A DNA stretch of 22,949 nt from Paramacrobiotus richtersi (taxonomy: Eukaryota > Tardigrada > Eutardigrada > Parachela > Macrobiotidae): positions 1 through 22,949 of the forward strand of contig JAQGAU010000885.1 in assembly GCA_034698045.1 (NCBI GenBank). The letters are read 5' to 3'. The notes below the pieces were generated by a model. The model was not told the DNA's origin. It saw nothing but the letters and a program-made list of their open reading frames with translations, and made no database searches. Made by a program: the position numbers and the translations under genes. Positions 9,156-19,172 of this stretch are shown piece after piece; the stretch's first letter is position 1, and each line of letters begins with the position of its first letter.

Positions 9156-10241
9156 TTATTTCTTTTTGTTAACTAAACCCTTTTGAAAACCGTCCCGCAA
9201 AACTTGACTAAGAGTCTTGGTCCATTCGACATCTTCGATTTCTCTCCAGCCCAGGACCTCAACTGACCGAAGCGCTCCCAAAGCTAGATCGTTCCCGATA
9301 TCCACGCCAGTCGCATCCATCAGCATGAGTCTAACTCGAAAACCGACAAAGCAGGCGCCATACTGTAAATTTGTGAACAAACTTTTCTTTTGCTTCAAGG
9401 AAAATCTCAAATATCTGTCAAGTTGCACATGGCATTCGCTTCTTGTAGTGCCCAGTGCGTAGTCAGTCTTTAGGTAAGGCGTGGGAAAGTGCTTTACCTC
9501 CCCGATGAGAGCATTGAGTGTCGTCATTGTTCTGTCGTCCCGATACTTCGTGATCACATCCGGTTGGTGCTCGTCCGAGTCCGAATCGATCAAGTCATGT
9601 ACGTACGTCATAAATGGGGGCGCCAGAGCCTCGTTCAGCCGGCCCTGCACGAGCCACAGCATCGAGCTTTCGTATCGCACGCAGGCCAGGCGCCGCATCT
9701 CCGCAGTACGTGCATCGAAAAGTTGTTTAGTCGCTTTTCGGTAGCAGCCTTGTTTCGAGCAGTCGTAGCTTGCGTTATCGGGGCAGAGACAGTTGGGTAC
9801 GCTTGCGTCTCCATCCAGTAGCGGCTTCCTGTCATCCTCGGGCTCGGTGTCCTTCTCTATCGCCGACACATTCTCATTCTGTCCCTTCGCCGCGCCAGAG
9901 CCAGTCATCTGATGCACCACGGCTCCGCTTCCAGCCAGGCTGATGTCGACCGACGCCTGCATCACCTGCACCTCCTCGTAGACGCGCGTCACCACTTGCT
10001 CCTCCACGACGCTCACTGTGTTGCTGATGGCCATGTCTTGTGGTGCGGCACCCGTCATCTTTTTTAGTCGAACAGGCTCGGCCGACTTGCCGAGACTTTC
10101 CTCCGTCACTGATACGTCCGCACTGGCTACAGCTGCTGCTGTTGGCGCAGCTGCCAGTGAAACATGCTGCAGCTCCACAGCCTCCACGGTCGGCGACTCG
10201 CTCGTCTTTTGCATTGCCGTTGTAATCTTCTGTTCTTCCCG
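9156..10241 (-). CDS. Six-exon gene, terminal exon
   Basis: After GTGTTGCAG and a 63-bp intron, 361 codons run to TAA. This is the longest coding exon in the window, with strong codon bias. The first 140 residues are low complexity (A, V, E, S, T). The last 200, starting at NCLCPDNASYDCSKQGC, look folded and end KGLVNKKK. Confidence 0.85.
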   Translation of the reverse strand, partial: REEQKITTAMQKTSESPTVEAVELQHVSLAAAPTAAAVASADVSVTEESLGKSAEPVRLKKMTGAAPQDMAISNTVSVVEEQVVTRVYEEVQVMQASVDISLAGSGAVVHQMTGSGAAKGQNENVSAIEKDTEPEDDRKPLLDGDASVPNCLCPDNASYDCSKQGCYRKATKQLFDARTAEMRRLACVRYESSMLWLVQGRLNEALAPPFMTYVHDLIDSDSDEHQPDVITKYRDDRTMTTLNALIGEVKHFPTPYLKTDYALGTTRSECHVQLDRYLRFSLKQKKSLFTNLQYGACFVGFRVRLMLMDATGVDIGNDLALGALRSVEVLGWREIEDVEWTKTLSQVLRDGFQKGLVNKKK

Positions 10242-13095
10242 CTGCAACACACAAGGGAAATGTCATCATCTGCGGTACCACAAATCTGCGCATTGGAAGT
10301 GTACCTTTCCCGTTACTTCTTCCACAACAATCTGCGGCTCATCCACCTTACGATCGCTGCCAAGTGTGGTCCCTTTTTTCTGATCCAACGCCTTCCAAAT
10401 GGAAAAAATCTGCAGCTGTTCGCTGCCCGACTGGCGCACTCCGTCGTCGCTACTGTTAACAACAAACGGCGGTAAGGTCTCCCCTCCGTCCGTGATGAGG
10501 AGCTCCTTGGGGCGGCCGTACGCTGAACTGGCCGCACGCCGGGATAAGTCCATCTTTGGCGAAGCGTTGCCGGGAATGCTGTTAGAGACATTTCACGTTA
10601 GTTTACATTGTGATATTAATAAATTTAATAAAAGTAGAAGTAAACCTTTCCAGCACACTTGACAGCTTTTAACGCTACCGTTTCGTCTAACTTCATATAA
10701 CTTGGTTCATATTTACTTTAATTAATAATTATTTGATGAATATCACGTGCAGTTAGCGATAACTGGCGCGCTCATAAATTGACTGGACGAAGTGCGTGCT
10801 GCAAAAAAACGCGACAAGCTGCCAAAATTACAGACAAATACCCTCGAGCAATCGGCCATCAACTATCTATGTGATGGGATTTTAATTTTAACCCGCCCAT
10901 ACTTTTATCGACGAAAATAGATCGGTGAGTTTCTCAGGAAAGACAGCAGCCCAACAGACGCGCGTGGCTGCATGTTTGCCATTATTTGAAAATAAAGCGT
11001 GCGGACATCTCAGTCCGTGAGTCATTTCTAAACCTTTCATGGAAGAGCAGCAGTGAGATGATAGACTGTACGTGGACAGGTTTAAGGAAGAGATCGGCAA
11101 ACACGAACAATCAGAGACGCATACCGTTGGGACGTGTCGTTGTGCAACGAGCGCGGGAAGAGCCGGCTAAAGCAACCATCTTGCCATCGAGAGCGATTTC
11201 TGGCATCATCAGCCATCAGCCCGTCAGCATTCCACTACGACCACGCCCAAGCTCACATACACTACGCATATTCACTACGCATGTTCACAAATCTTCATGT
11301 CGGCCAACAGTGCTGGCAACCGACATCTACGCAAGACACTCCGGGGACACTCTGGGGCAGATGAAGCGGGAAGAGGCCACAAAAACCATCGAGCATCGCG
11401 AGCGCAGTTAACGAAGAAAACCTGCTTAGCGTCCGTTCGAATAATGAAAATATATGCGACTTTATACCTTCCCGCCCCTTTCAAGCCTTCCTCAGCCGCA
11501 CAAACAGCAGTCTGTACACAGGGTACAGTAAATTAACAAGGCAACTTACACTGTGACTAGTCTGCCTGACAATGCCATCCCGATGGCTAGGAGGTCAAGC
11601 TGGGAATCATGGGCCAGCGCCGTTGGATGCTCCGTAACGCCGCATTGGATATGCTGCAACTGACACGAGTTACTCAATTATATGGACTTCTTTACACTGC
11701 TGTAAGAAGTACAGGTTAGTTGTATCGGCAACAACTGGTCAGCCAATCGAATCAGCGGCTGTGCAAAAAGAACCTATTTTCGGCGATACTGTTCCTCAGT
11801 TTGTGCGAAAAGAACAACTTATGTCCAATTCTAGGGAAAGAATGCAACTAAGCAATAAAAACTGTATAAAATGAGTAAGCTCAAGTGCACAACGTGCTGC
11901 GTGGTCAGGAGTGCCGATGGCTTGGGACTAACTACTGCGAATGGGTATGCACATTATAATTAGTCAGTTTAACCAACAGCATTTCAAGAGCCAGCGCGAG
12001 GACGCGCTTGCTGATCGCAAAGCGGCGGTTAGAGGCGTACCTTGTGCACCTGCAGGAGAAGGTCATTGTGGTCCTCCTGCAGAGACGCTTTTTCCTTCAT
12101 GAACTTCCACAGACTGCTTCCGGGTGTTATCATTACCTGCAAGAATTACACCGATCAGCTACACAGATATCCATTCACCGCCGGCGCATCTTGTATTCCC
12201 TCCGGGTAGTCTCGACAATGCTGAATACGCACACACGCTGCAATTATCACCCTGGATTGCTTGTGCACATTCGACACTGAACTCCCAACCGGAAACCACT
12301 GCACATCTCACTGGCGCTCGCTGGCACCACTTGTACCACTACTCCTCACCTTCATCTGCTCCTCCGGGACCAACAGCAGTCTTCCCTGAAACGTTTTGCT
12401 CAGAGTCAGAGGCACTGGAGTGGGTAGCGGGGTCATGAGGATCTGGGTAGGCACTGGCGAAACACCCTGAAACGGCGGCCGCTGCACTTCCTTCAGCTCA
12501 CCGCGGTCCTAACAAAGAGGAGTAACTCAGCTTAATTTGCCCGGAGCGAAGCGACGGGCTATTCCTATGCGCTGAACGTTTGGTAAAATTTTCTGCCCCA
12601 AAAGAGCGACACCGACTTTCCGACAGGCCATAGACATTGCCCGCCTAGGTGACGGTTACTATTTCGAGCTCCGGGCACACTATCGATAGTAGCGATCACT
12701 AGTCTATAATATACGGCAGACTATCGGTACATTCACATTGTTGTCATAATGCAGGTCTGTAAAACGTGTATTCGAAAGGTGAAGTGGAAATTATATCGAT
12801 ACAGCGGTCAGTAAAAGCCCCAGCCGACGGCGCTTGACATGCGTGCTGAAGGAATCAGACTGTGTGGTGCTGGCTGCTGGTCCGTTCATACTACCTCCAC
12901 CGTGCTTCGCCCGAAATTGGAATGCAGGGCAAGTGGCCATTGCCAGCGGTGGGCTGGTACCGAAGGCGCCAGATAAACGTTAACCAACAACGGCTGTGCT
13001 CTGTGCCGTTCCGCGCGTAAGTACATTTCCACATACGCCACCGCCATGTTGCCACAGTGCTGCCGATCGACCACCCAGTTCCTTTGATCAGCCAT
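9156..13095 (-). CDS. Six-exon gene for a ~639-residue protein of unknown function
   Basis: Exons in coding order are 13095-12895, 12508-12350, 12136-12041, 11653-11550, 10578-10305 and 10241-9156. Junction phases are 0, 0, 0, 2 and 0, and the total of 1920 bp is an exact number of codons ending in TAA. Introns are 386, 213, 387, 971 and 63 bp, all GT-AG. The protein is proline-rich around residues 75-105, has a helical, charged piece around 125-150, and has an alanine/valine/glutamate-rich, probably disordered stretch around 280-420. A cysteine cluster (C-L-C, C, C) lies near 429-444, followed by a globular-looking C-terminal region. An acidic dileucine-like DDRKPLL lies just before the cysteines. 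The first exon is the least certain: its ATG has a strong context, but an acceptor-like TCTCCAG at 13114-13120 may mean the gene starts further upstream. Confidence 0.68.
10305..10578 (-). CDS. Six-exon gene, exon 5
   Basis: The acceptor is CTCTAACAG. One base completes the split valine codon, then 91 codons run to AAG|GTACAC. It encodes a hydrophilic segment ending PQIVVEEVTGK. Confidence 0.75.
11550..11653 (-). CDS. Six-exon gene, exon 4
   Basis: The acceptor is CAGTTGCAG and the donor is a strong GTAAGT. The exon is 104 bp, enters in phase 0 and leaves in phase 2, which the next exon completes. It encodes DSQLDLLAIGMALSGRLVT. Confidence 0.65.
12041..12136 (-). CDS. Six-exon gene, exon 3
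   Basis: The acceptor is TTCTTGCAG and the donor AAG|GTACGC, with exactly 32 codons in phase 0. The sequence (SLWKFMKEKASLQEDHNDLL) looks helical, perhaps a short coiled coil. Confidence 0.65.
12350..12508 (-). CDS. Six-exon gene, exon 2
   Basis: The acceptor is CTCTTTGTTAG and the donor AAG|GTGAGG, with 53 codons in phase 0. The piece is proline/threonine-rich (PVPTQILMTPLPTPVPL) and ends VPEEQMK. Confidence 0.65.
12895..13095 (-). CDS. Six-exon gene, exon 1 (tentative)
   Basis: It begins MADQRNW in the context ACAATGG and ends GAG|GTAGTA in phase 0 after 67 codons. The frame stays open upstream to 13113, where an acceptor-like site ends, so this may instead be an internal exon. Confidence 0.42.
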
Positions 13096-13125
13096 TGTAT
13101 TATCAGACGTGTCCTGGAGAGAATA

Positions 13126-13524
13126 TCAGTCGTTTCCGCACACTGTCGTCCTGCTTGGTATCGAGCTGAAAGGACGACTGGTAACGGTTAGCTGCCACCG
13201 CCCCCGGGCCACACACACCCACTGCTGGCAGCACGTGCTACTTGGATGCTGATCAGCGACCTGTATCCCGTAGGCAACGACCGCCATAGGGAAGATGTTG
13301 TCAGCGCAGCGGGGGTTCCAGATCCCTGAAAGTCTTATATGCCCCGTGCGAGGGTGACGTGTGGTGTCGTCGCTACATCGGAATGCTTGCGCTGGTCTCG
13401 CCGGTCGCGATTGCTGCAGCTCAACATTTTGGAACTGCCAGTAGTCCTGGTGCGTTGGAGAATCGCTTGCATTACCGGCGACTTGTGGAGGGCGCTGATC
13501 AGGTGCCCATCCAATTACCGACAT
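13126..13524 (-). CDS. 132-codon ORF, relic or further upstream exon
   Basis: The minus-strand frame from the ATG at 13524 has reasonable codon use and contains PTHQDYWQFQNVELQQ and a run with cysteine, histidine and TGHIR. This faintly recalls a CCHC zinc knuckle, but the spacing is wrong. A CAG|GTCGCT at about 13258 could be a phase-0 donor to the acceptor at 13114-13117, which would make it an upstream exon of the six-exon gene. Alternatively it belongs to the decayed sequence that extends to 14.5 kb. I cannot decide between these. Confidence 0.3.
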   Translation of the reverse strand: MSVIGWAPDQRPPQVAGNASDSPTHQDYWQFQNVELQQSRPARPAQAFRCSDDTTRHPRTGHIRLSGIWNPRCADNIFPMAVVAYGIQVADQHPSSTCCQQWVCVARGRWQLTVTSRPFSSIPSRTTVCGND

Positions 13525-13952
13525 GCTAATCGTATGTCTCCTGGTTCCTTGTCATCGGCACCCATTCGTTGTCGCCCTGATCCGATAGGTCAACCGCTAG
13601 AGGTGGTTCAATAGCGGCCGGCCGCCAATTTGGCCGTTGCGTTGCAGATGAGTTGGCACACTGCTTGGTTTACAGCCGGGGCTCGCCGGTCATCCACTTC
13701 CGATGCGGGATCCGCCAGGGGCAGTGCAGAGTTCCACCCCACCGCAACTGACCTGACGGGGTGCTGGAAGGATTGACTATGTTCTTAGTATGCTTCTTGG
13801 CTAACGGACTTGTGAGCACGATAATGCGCCGGTAAAATTACCGCTGACGCTCGGCTTGTCTTTTCTCCGCACCGGAAACACTCTTGCCGAACCGGTGCAA
13901 TGTGATACAGGGTACGCTTCCTGACTGCTACAAGTGGGTCACTCCGACGATA

Positions 13953-14499
13953 TCACCTCCGTCCTCCCGAATGATCGAAGTGTAGCTTTTTGAAATGGCA
14001 GCACTCGTTCGATTCCCGACTGCTAATGAACCTGACAGGCTTCTTTTGATATGGGCTTAAGCGGAAGCTGTAATCCACCGAGAAGGTCCAAGTTGTCGGC
14101 CCTTCGCACCGGAACTGACTGCTCAACATCCGTTCCGTAGGTATCCCGAGTGACCGCGACAGGTCGGCCGGTAATCCAGACGCTTTCGCCGGGTGTGAGG
14201 TACCGCTTTCCCCAAAGCAATGGACCACTCTATACCTGCGTGGTGAGTCTGATACGTCGCTCGGCTGAATGACTTGGCACCGCCCCTGTCCTTCCCCCAT
14301 CAACTACAACGTGTTGCCTACGAACCGGAAATGCTCGTCTGGTGGGGTTGGAAGCCTTCTTGTCTGTCGGTTCAGCCTGTAGGGACGGCCGAGATGTGGC
14401 CGTAGTAGGCCGCCAACCTTCCAATAATGTCACGTTGCTCATCTGGTCCTGGCAGGAGGCCCGCGGGTGAGGGTGGGGGCAGATTCGGGAACCATCACG
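13953..14499 (-). pseudogene. Decayed minus-strand ORF, possibly retroelement-derived
   Basis: One reading frame keeps gene-like codon use from about 14499 to about 13950 but is broken by in-frame stops: a TAG near 14229, a TAG near 14023 and a TGA near 13950. The middle contains LTPGESVWITGRPV, which resembles the PG-x-x-VW-x pattern near the C terminus of Ty3/gypsy-type integrases. That resemblance is short and uncertain. CAG|GTATAG at the first stop looks like a donor, but the intron to the next open segment would be only about 30 bp, so decay is more likely than splicing. No LTRs, primer-binding site or reverse transcriptase motif were seen. Confidence 0.35.
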
Positions 14500-15052
14500 T
14501 TAGTCTGGGAAACTGTGGTGAGAAGAATCTCTGGTCTCTTGCCTCGGAACTCTCGGCTGCCGCTTTCCCATCAATGCGCTGGCAGAACCTGAGCGCTTCG
14601 GAGCACCTTTTCCGCTAGACCCACAAACCGGAGGGGCTCGTCCGGCCGCTGGGTGTGCTTCAACCTTGACTGTCGATGGCAGTTCCTCCCGATTGTATAC
14701 TCTTGTCGCGGCATAACGATGTTTTACAATTAATTTGTTTTATCACAATGATTAACAACGATTCTCGCAGAGAACTGTACACAATAAAGTCTTGAAAATT
14801 AACCTTTAACAGTTTTGTTTATTTTTAATTCACCAAAGATTACCTATTCATAATTACGTACGGTAATTTATAATAATTGCACTTTATATTCGAAAATTAT
14901 TTCGTCAAAACGGCGATGATAAACGAATAATGGTTCCTGAAAGTTTGTTTGCAGAAAGATTTAAAATACTGAACCAAAAAAAAACAAAACACTGATGCAG
15001 GCAATCAGTACATGCATGCGTCTACACTCTACAGAAGGCCCACTAGCTGCTT
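14500..15052. other. Non-coding, AT-rich in the second half
   Basis: A short plus ORF ends at 14618, and from about 14700 the DNA is AT-rich without coding signal. Around 14850-14875 is an imperfect palindrome centred on TACGTACGGTA. No gene is recognised. Confidence 0.5.
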
Positions 15053-15254
15053 CTAAAAAGAACCCACGCAAGCGGACTGACTACCTAATAGCCATGAATA
15101 ACGAACCTGAGGAGCCACTTCGTCCGTCGTGGGACCGATGGTTCGCGGGTCCTTGACGGGCTCCCCCGTGATGCCCGAATGATGCAGCCTTCCGCGGCCG
15201 TGTAGGCCTGGTGGCATCGCACGGGCGCCGATGGTCTTGTGTGCGCCCGTGCCC
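15053..15254 (-). CDS. Possible terminal exon of an unknown gene
   Basis: After a GCTGCGTTACAG acceptor on the minus strand, one base completes a codon. The frame then runs with G/C-rich third positions to a TAG at 15053-15055. The sequence includes GLHGRGRLHHSGITGEP and DPRTIGPTTDEVAPQ. The same frame is open up to an ATG at 15358, so an unspliced 101-codon reading is also possible. An alternative donor CAG|GTTCGT lies near 15105. Family unknown. The high GC of this patch means the other two frames are also open for some distance. Confidence 0.35.
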
Positions 15255-15672
15255 CTGTAACGCAGCAGAGATAAGCAAGGTGAGTTTCGGACAGACGTAG
15301 CGGCCGCAGATCTGACGTTCTGACGACCCAACAGCAGGAAATCAGCCTGGTGAGTCATTGACCCTTACCAGGACAGAAGACACCGTACGAGAGTCATGTG
15401 CTCTTAAAACCAGTTCCGGAAATATATCAATTAATTAAAAAGTTAACACTGTCAAAACAAGGTTAATTTGGCTTGGATTTTGCAGATAGCTGTAATGTTG
15501 AAGGCGATGTTAGGATTACAACGTCCCAGACACATTCCATCGTGTGCAGACAGCAACACGGTCTTCGCTGCCAACGAAGAATTTTTGCCTTCTCACCGGT
15601 TCCGGGCCGAGCGTACAAGTGTGGGGGCACGGCTCGCTACGGACAAAACGATGCCGCTGTCTGATTCAGCTG

Positions 15673-15675
<3 letters not shown>

Positions 15676-15741
<66 letters not shown>
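15676..15741. repeat. TC dinucleotide microsatellite
   Basis: About 33 CT units with one interruption (TTC near 15702-15704). The ORFs running through it, encoding serine/leucine or arginine/glutamate repeats, are artefacts of the repeat. Confidence 0.97.
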
Positions 15742-15743
<2 letters not shown>

Positions 15744-17290
15744 CCTGAGACGAGCCTTCGATTTTGTAACTTGTTATGACGCGCACTAGTCGCACCAATC
15801 GTTTGCATCATTTTCTCAGCGGCTGATCAGTCTGTTGTTTTATTTGGTTAAACTTCCGCTCCACGTCGCTAAACGTCCATATACCTAATTCCCGGAGGTA
15901 TACGATGTCATTTTGTTTTATAGTTTTGATGTTTGATCTAAACTAACTCGTGCAGCGAGTATTTCGGAACAAAATGTTCGAAGCTTTTTGTCGGGAGATC
16001 GTTGCCGGTGCAGCAGAAGGAGAGAACCAGGAAATCAGACTTGTAGATTGTCTTGGAATTGATTAACCCACATTATCGGTGCGAAGTTCAGATCAGGCGA
16101 GCTGAAGAATGTGTCCTGTACAGTGCCATTCAGTTACTGTGTGAGAGCACATTGCCAGTTTCGAATCAATGAGTCATCGTGCTTGGCCGATTTTCAGGCA
16201 ACACACGATCTGACTTTCGGTTTCCAGTTTTCACTGTTAGATGTGGATATTACGTATTTGGAAGTTAGAACTAAAAAACTGATCTCGCTTTCGATTATTC
16301 GTTTCTGATCTTCTAATTTCGGAAGCCAAGTGGGGAAAAAACAGAATCTGATACCTAATTTCGATTGTTCATTAAAACAGGCTCTGGGTGGAATAGTCCA
16401 GTGGATTTGCAAAGGCGCGTTTGCAGTGACTTTGCAAATGTATAATTTATGGGTAATTACTACGTATTCCTTCAGAAATTTGATCGCTTGTGAGTCATAA
16501 GCGCTACAACACACGAGTTCTGCCAGCGTTTGGGTAGGAAAGTCTTGCACGAATCGCTTGCTATGGGCATCTGCATTTTGGTTCTTTAAGCAAGTTACGC
16601 CGTTCGGTTAGGAAAATGTCAGGAGACTTCCATCTGCGGAGGTGCACTAGTCGCCCGCCTGCCGTTGCAGCCTCATTGATGAGTCTTGCATATTATTATG
16701 CCACACAAATTACGCATACATCAGTTCGCACAGGAATTCAGAAATTTGCTGACTATCAATTTAAAATGATTCAGTAAAATTATTATAAAAGAGGATGTTT
16801 TTAACAGGATTTAGAACGTTCGAATTATTATCTTGTGGAAACCTGTACACTGTGTATTACCCGCGGACGAGCGGCTGGAGAGAAGTAACTTCTGATCTAC
16901 ATCGCAGTCTGGTGCCTGTCAGTGCGATGCAGGCTTCGCATTCCAGACTTCAGTAACAAACTATTGTTCCTCTTCAGTTAACTGTCGCTGATTACGTTTG
17001 GAAAGATTATGCAACGGAAGTAGTGACTGAATAATTTTGAAGATTGACATCTCTGTTGCCGTATCCGAGCCTTCGTGAAGGCGGTCCTTCCCCAAGGCCC
17101 AAGCTGTGGATCATCTTGTGGCGAAAATACAATTGCCAAGCGTTGAGAAGGTACTAACTGGGATGTTTCCAACTTGTTAAATGTTAGTGATACTGAATGC
17201 GCACAACATGTCTGAATGTTCGCACATTCGGTTTTCTGGGAGAATGCGTAATAACTATTATTTTTGTGAAAAACGGCAGGGGGGAGGGGG
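15742..17290. other. Intergenic, no gene recognised
   Basis: The DNA is mostly AT-rich. A 118-codon minus frame (16194-16550) and shorter ones exist but show no coding bias, splice pattern or recognisable content. Confidence 0.5.
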
Positions 17291-17348
17291 CGGACATTGT
17301 GCCGACGTCCGCGGGCGGGCGGACATTGTGCCGACGTCCGCGGGCGGG
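17291..17348. repeat. Two exact tandem copies of a 29-bp GC-rich unit
   Basis: The unit CGGACATTGTGCCGACGTCC plus GCGGGCGGG occurs at 17291-17319 and 17320-17348, followed by a partial CGGGAC. A G-run precedes it. It is sharply GC-rich against an AT-rich background. Copy B of the gene family begins about 130 bp further on. Confidence 0.93.
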
Positions 17349-17474
17349 CGGGACGGACCTCCGAAGATTATGTTTAAAATCTTTTTACTGCCAGTTTCTT
17401 GTGAAGATAAGGCTTTGCAGTAGTTTGTACTGATACCATACACTCTGTAGAAATTTATTTTGTATACTTTGTAG

Positions 17475-18489
17475 AAGTTTACCGATCGTCCGGAGAACTG
17501 TTTGCCATTTCGGGGTATAATTTGGTGTACGGGAATGGAATGCTCTCAGCTGCAGACAACCACGCCATGCCCGGTTCATGCGCCCAAATTACATGCCGTG
17601 GACTTGCTGAAGCATCGTCATTCCGAAGTAAGAAAGTGTGCAATGGTTTCACTGAAGTTGTACGTTTTCTTACACCTTCGAGTGCGTCTCCTGCGCTGGT
17701 TGCCTGTCTGCAGTGAGAGTTCTTCCGGCAATGTGTGCATCACGACCGCTGTGGTCGAGATTATGCAACGGACTGATTGTTCTATTGTTCGTAGCGTGAA
17801 GAAGGCCGGGTGGGTGAGAAACTGCCGGACAATGAGGCCAGAAACTACGGGAAGCGGCCACGACAACGACCGACCGATACCTCAAGTAAGTGCATACGCA
17901 GCTGTTCGAAGCCCGTGGGTGTCTGAAGCCATAGGCGAGAGTTGGGGGATCAATCCGCTCAAACAAGCACTTGTGTTGCAGGTACCTACTGCTGGTGGCC
18001 GCTGAGGGCCCAGTGAGCGAGGGGCTGCGCGTGTCCTCCACACGGTCTGTGGCCCCGGTCGGCGACGGCTCTATGCCCTGGAGTGGGCTGTTACACGTGG
18101 TCTTCCCCGAGCGCTTCGGTGACCGCGGTTTTCAAGACTGCTTGCAGTGTGGCAGGAGTCCTTCATTTCCGTTCAGCAGCTCGTGGCCGACGGCTCCTGG
18201 CCCGTGATTGTGCTGGCCTGGCCGGTTGCCAGTGGCGGGAGTTCGAGGTCGCCATCGACAACCGGAAATATGTGGACTACCGCCTGATGGAGGGCGGCCA
18301 GGCCAAGGACACGGTAGATTTCGTTGCCTTCGACGATCTTGTCGACGCGGATGTCTTCTCTTGTGGCGTGCCGATGGCATCGACGTCTCGGCTTGGCTCC
18401 AGCCGGATGACTGCCTGAACGTGCGTAGCGCGAAAGGACAGGTAGCGCTGTTGCAGATGGCCCGATACGTCCACTCTTTGCATGTGTGA
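17475..18489 (+). pseudogene. Copy B of the unknown family, degraded
   Basis: Three segments correspond to copies A and C. The first is 17475-17627, with phase-0 donor GAA|GTAAGA. The second is 17795-17885, after TTGTTCGTAG and before CTCAA|GTAAGT. The third is 17982-18489, after TTGTGTTGCAG and ending in TGA. The middle exon is 91 bp and leaves the wrong phase (A and C leave phase 2). The last exon needs three frame changes, near 18147, 18216 and 18360, to follow the family: YLLLVAAEG, PWSGLLHVVFPERFG, then VADGSWPVIVLAW, then RLMEGGQAKDTVDF, then ALLQMARYVHSL. Every domain landmark is present, so it is a full-length copy that has decayed, or the window has several sequencing indels here. 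The junction between the first two exons keeps phase 0, as in A and C. Confidence 0.72.
17982..18489 (+). pseudogene. Copy B, frameshifted C-terminal domain
   Basis: Its start, GTACCTACTGCTG after TTGCAG, is nearly the same as in copy A (GTACCTGCTGAC). The motif VFPERFGDRGF sits where A has VLFPAHYGFRV and C has VLFPEEFGYRV, and VADGSWPV sits where A and C have KRAADGSWPV. The final YVHSLHV parallels HFVRSL and DYLQSLQL. Confidence 0.75.
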
Positions 18490-19172
18490 TAGCTGGTGGA
18501 GACGATGGCGCATTGTGTCATCGTTAGTTGTATGATAGCTGAGAGTATTACAGTTTCTTCTTGTTTACGCTGGGCTGGACCGCTTGTGCCTCTTGACGCC
18601 CTGTTCTGCGCACACTGACTTGTCTGACTTCGATCTGTCTGGTGCATGCTGTGCTGTTTGACCGTCTTATCTGATTAATTTGCAATTTTCATCCCTATCT
18701 TGTCACGAGCTTCAGTGTCTCCATATTACATCGGTTTTCCACTGTTTTTGCCAGCGAATTTAATGCATATTTATTTTCTGTGAGTACGTGATAGTCATAA
18801 AATAAAGATGTCGTAAATGTATGAATAAATACTGAAAAATAAAATAAGTGGAAAACAGCTGAGAGTCTAGCTACATACATTCGCAAACTACCGAAAGTAC
18901 TGCACTCTATTTGACAGAGGACAGAAGATTGCGCAAATGGTTATCAATACGCTCTCTGCCGACTGCCGACGGCCATCTCCAGCACTTCGCCTGAATTCTT
19001 CCAGGAAGCCTAGGCACGGATCTGTGGCCCGTGCGTCGCCGGCGGTCACCAGCCGTAGGTGGCCCTGTCTGAATCGCCTCCAGTCTGTACAGCCCGCACC
19101 GTGAATTTCCTGGAGTAATGACAAGGCCGGGGAGGCGTTTTTAGCTTATGCTGAGAGGAGAATGCGGCCCTC
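18490..19172. other. 3' flank of copy B with a weak minus-strand ORF
   Basis: AATAAA occurs at 18801-18806 and again shortly after, which could serve copy B if it is transcribed. A minus frame at 18888-19124 has fairly gene-like codons (HLRLVTAGDARATDPCLGF) but no recognisable family or splice support. Confidence 0.4.

Noticed and set aside
10986-11411. Plus-strand 141-codon ORF
   Set aside because: It lies in the largest intron of the six-exon gene, lacks codon bias and has no splice or motif support.
7530-12220. Shared string TCGACAATGCTG near 7531 and 12212
   Set aside because: The match is only about 12 bases with weak flanking similarity, so it is compatible with chance and not called a repeat.
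12008-12280. Plus-strand 90-codon ORF
   Set aside because: It is antisense to exon 3 of the six-exon gene, which is bounded by good splice sites.
15593-15811. ORFs encoding RE or SL repeats through the TC microsatellite
   Set aside because: A dinucleotide repeat is open in most frames, and there is no coding signal outside the repeat.
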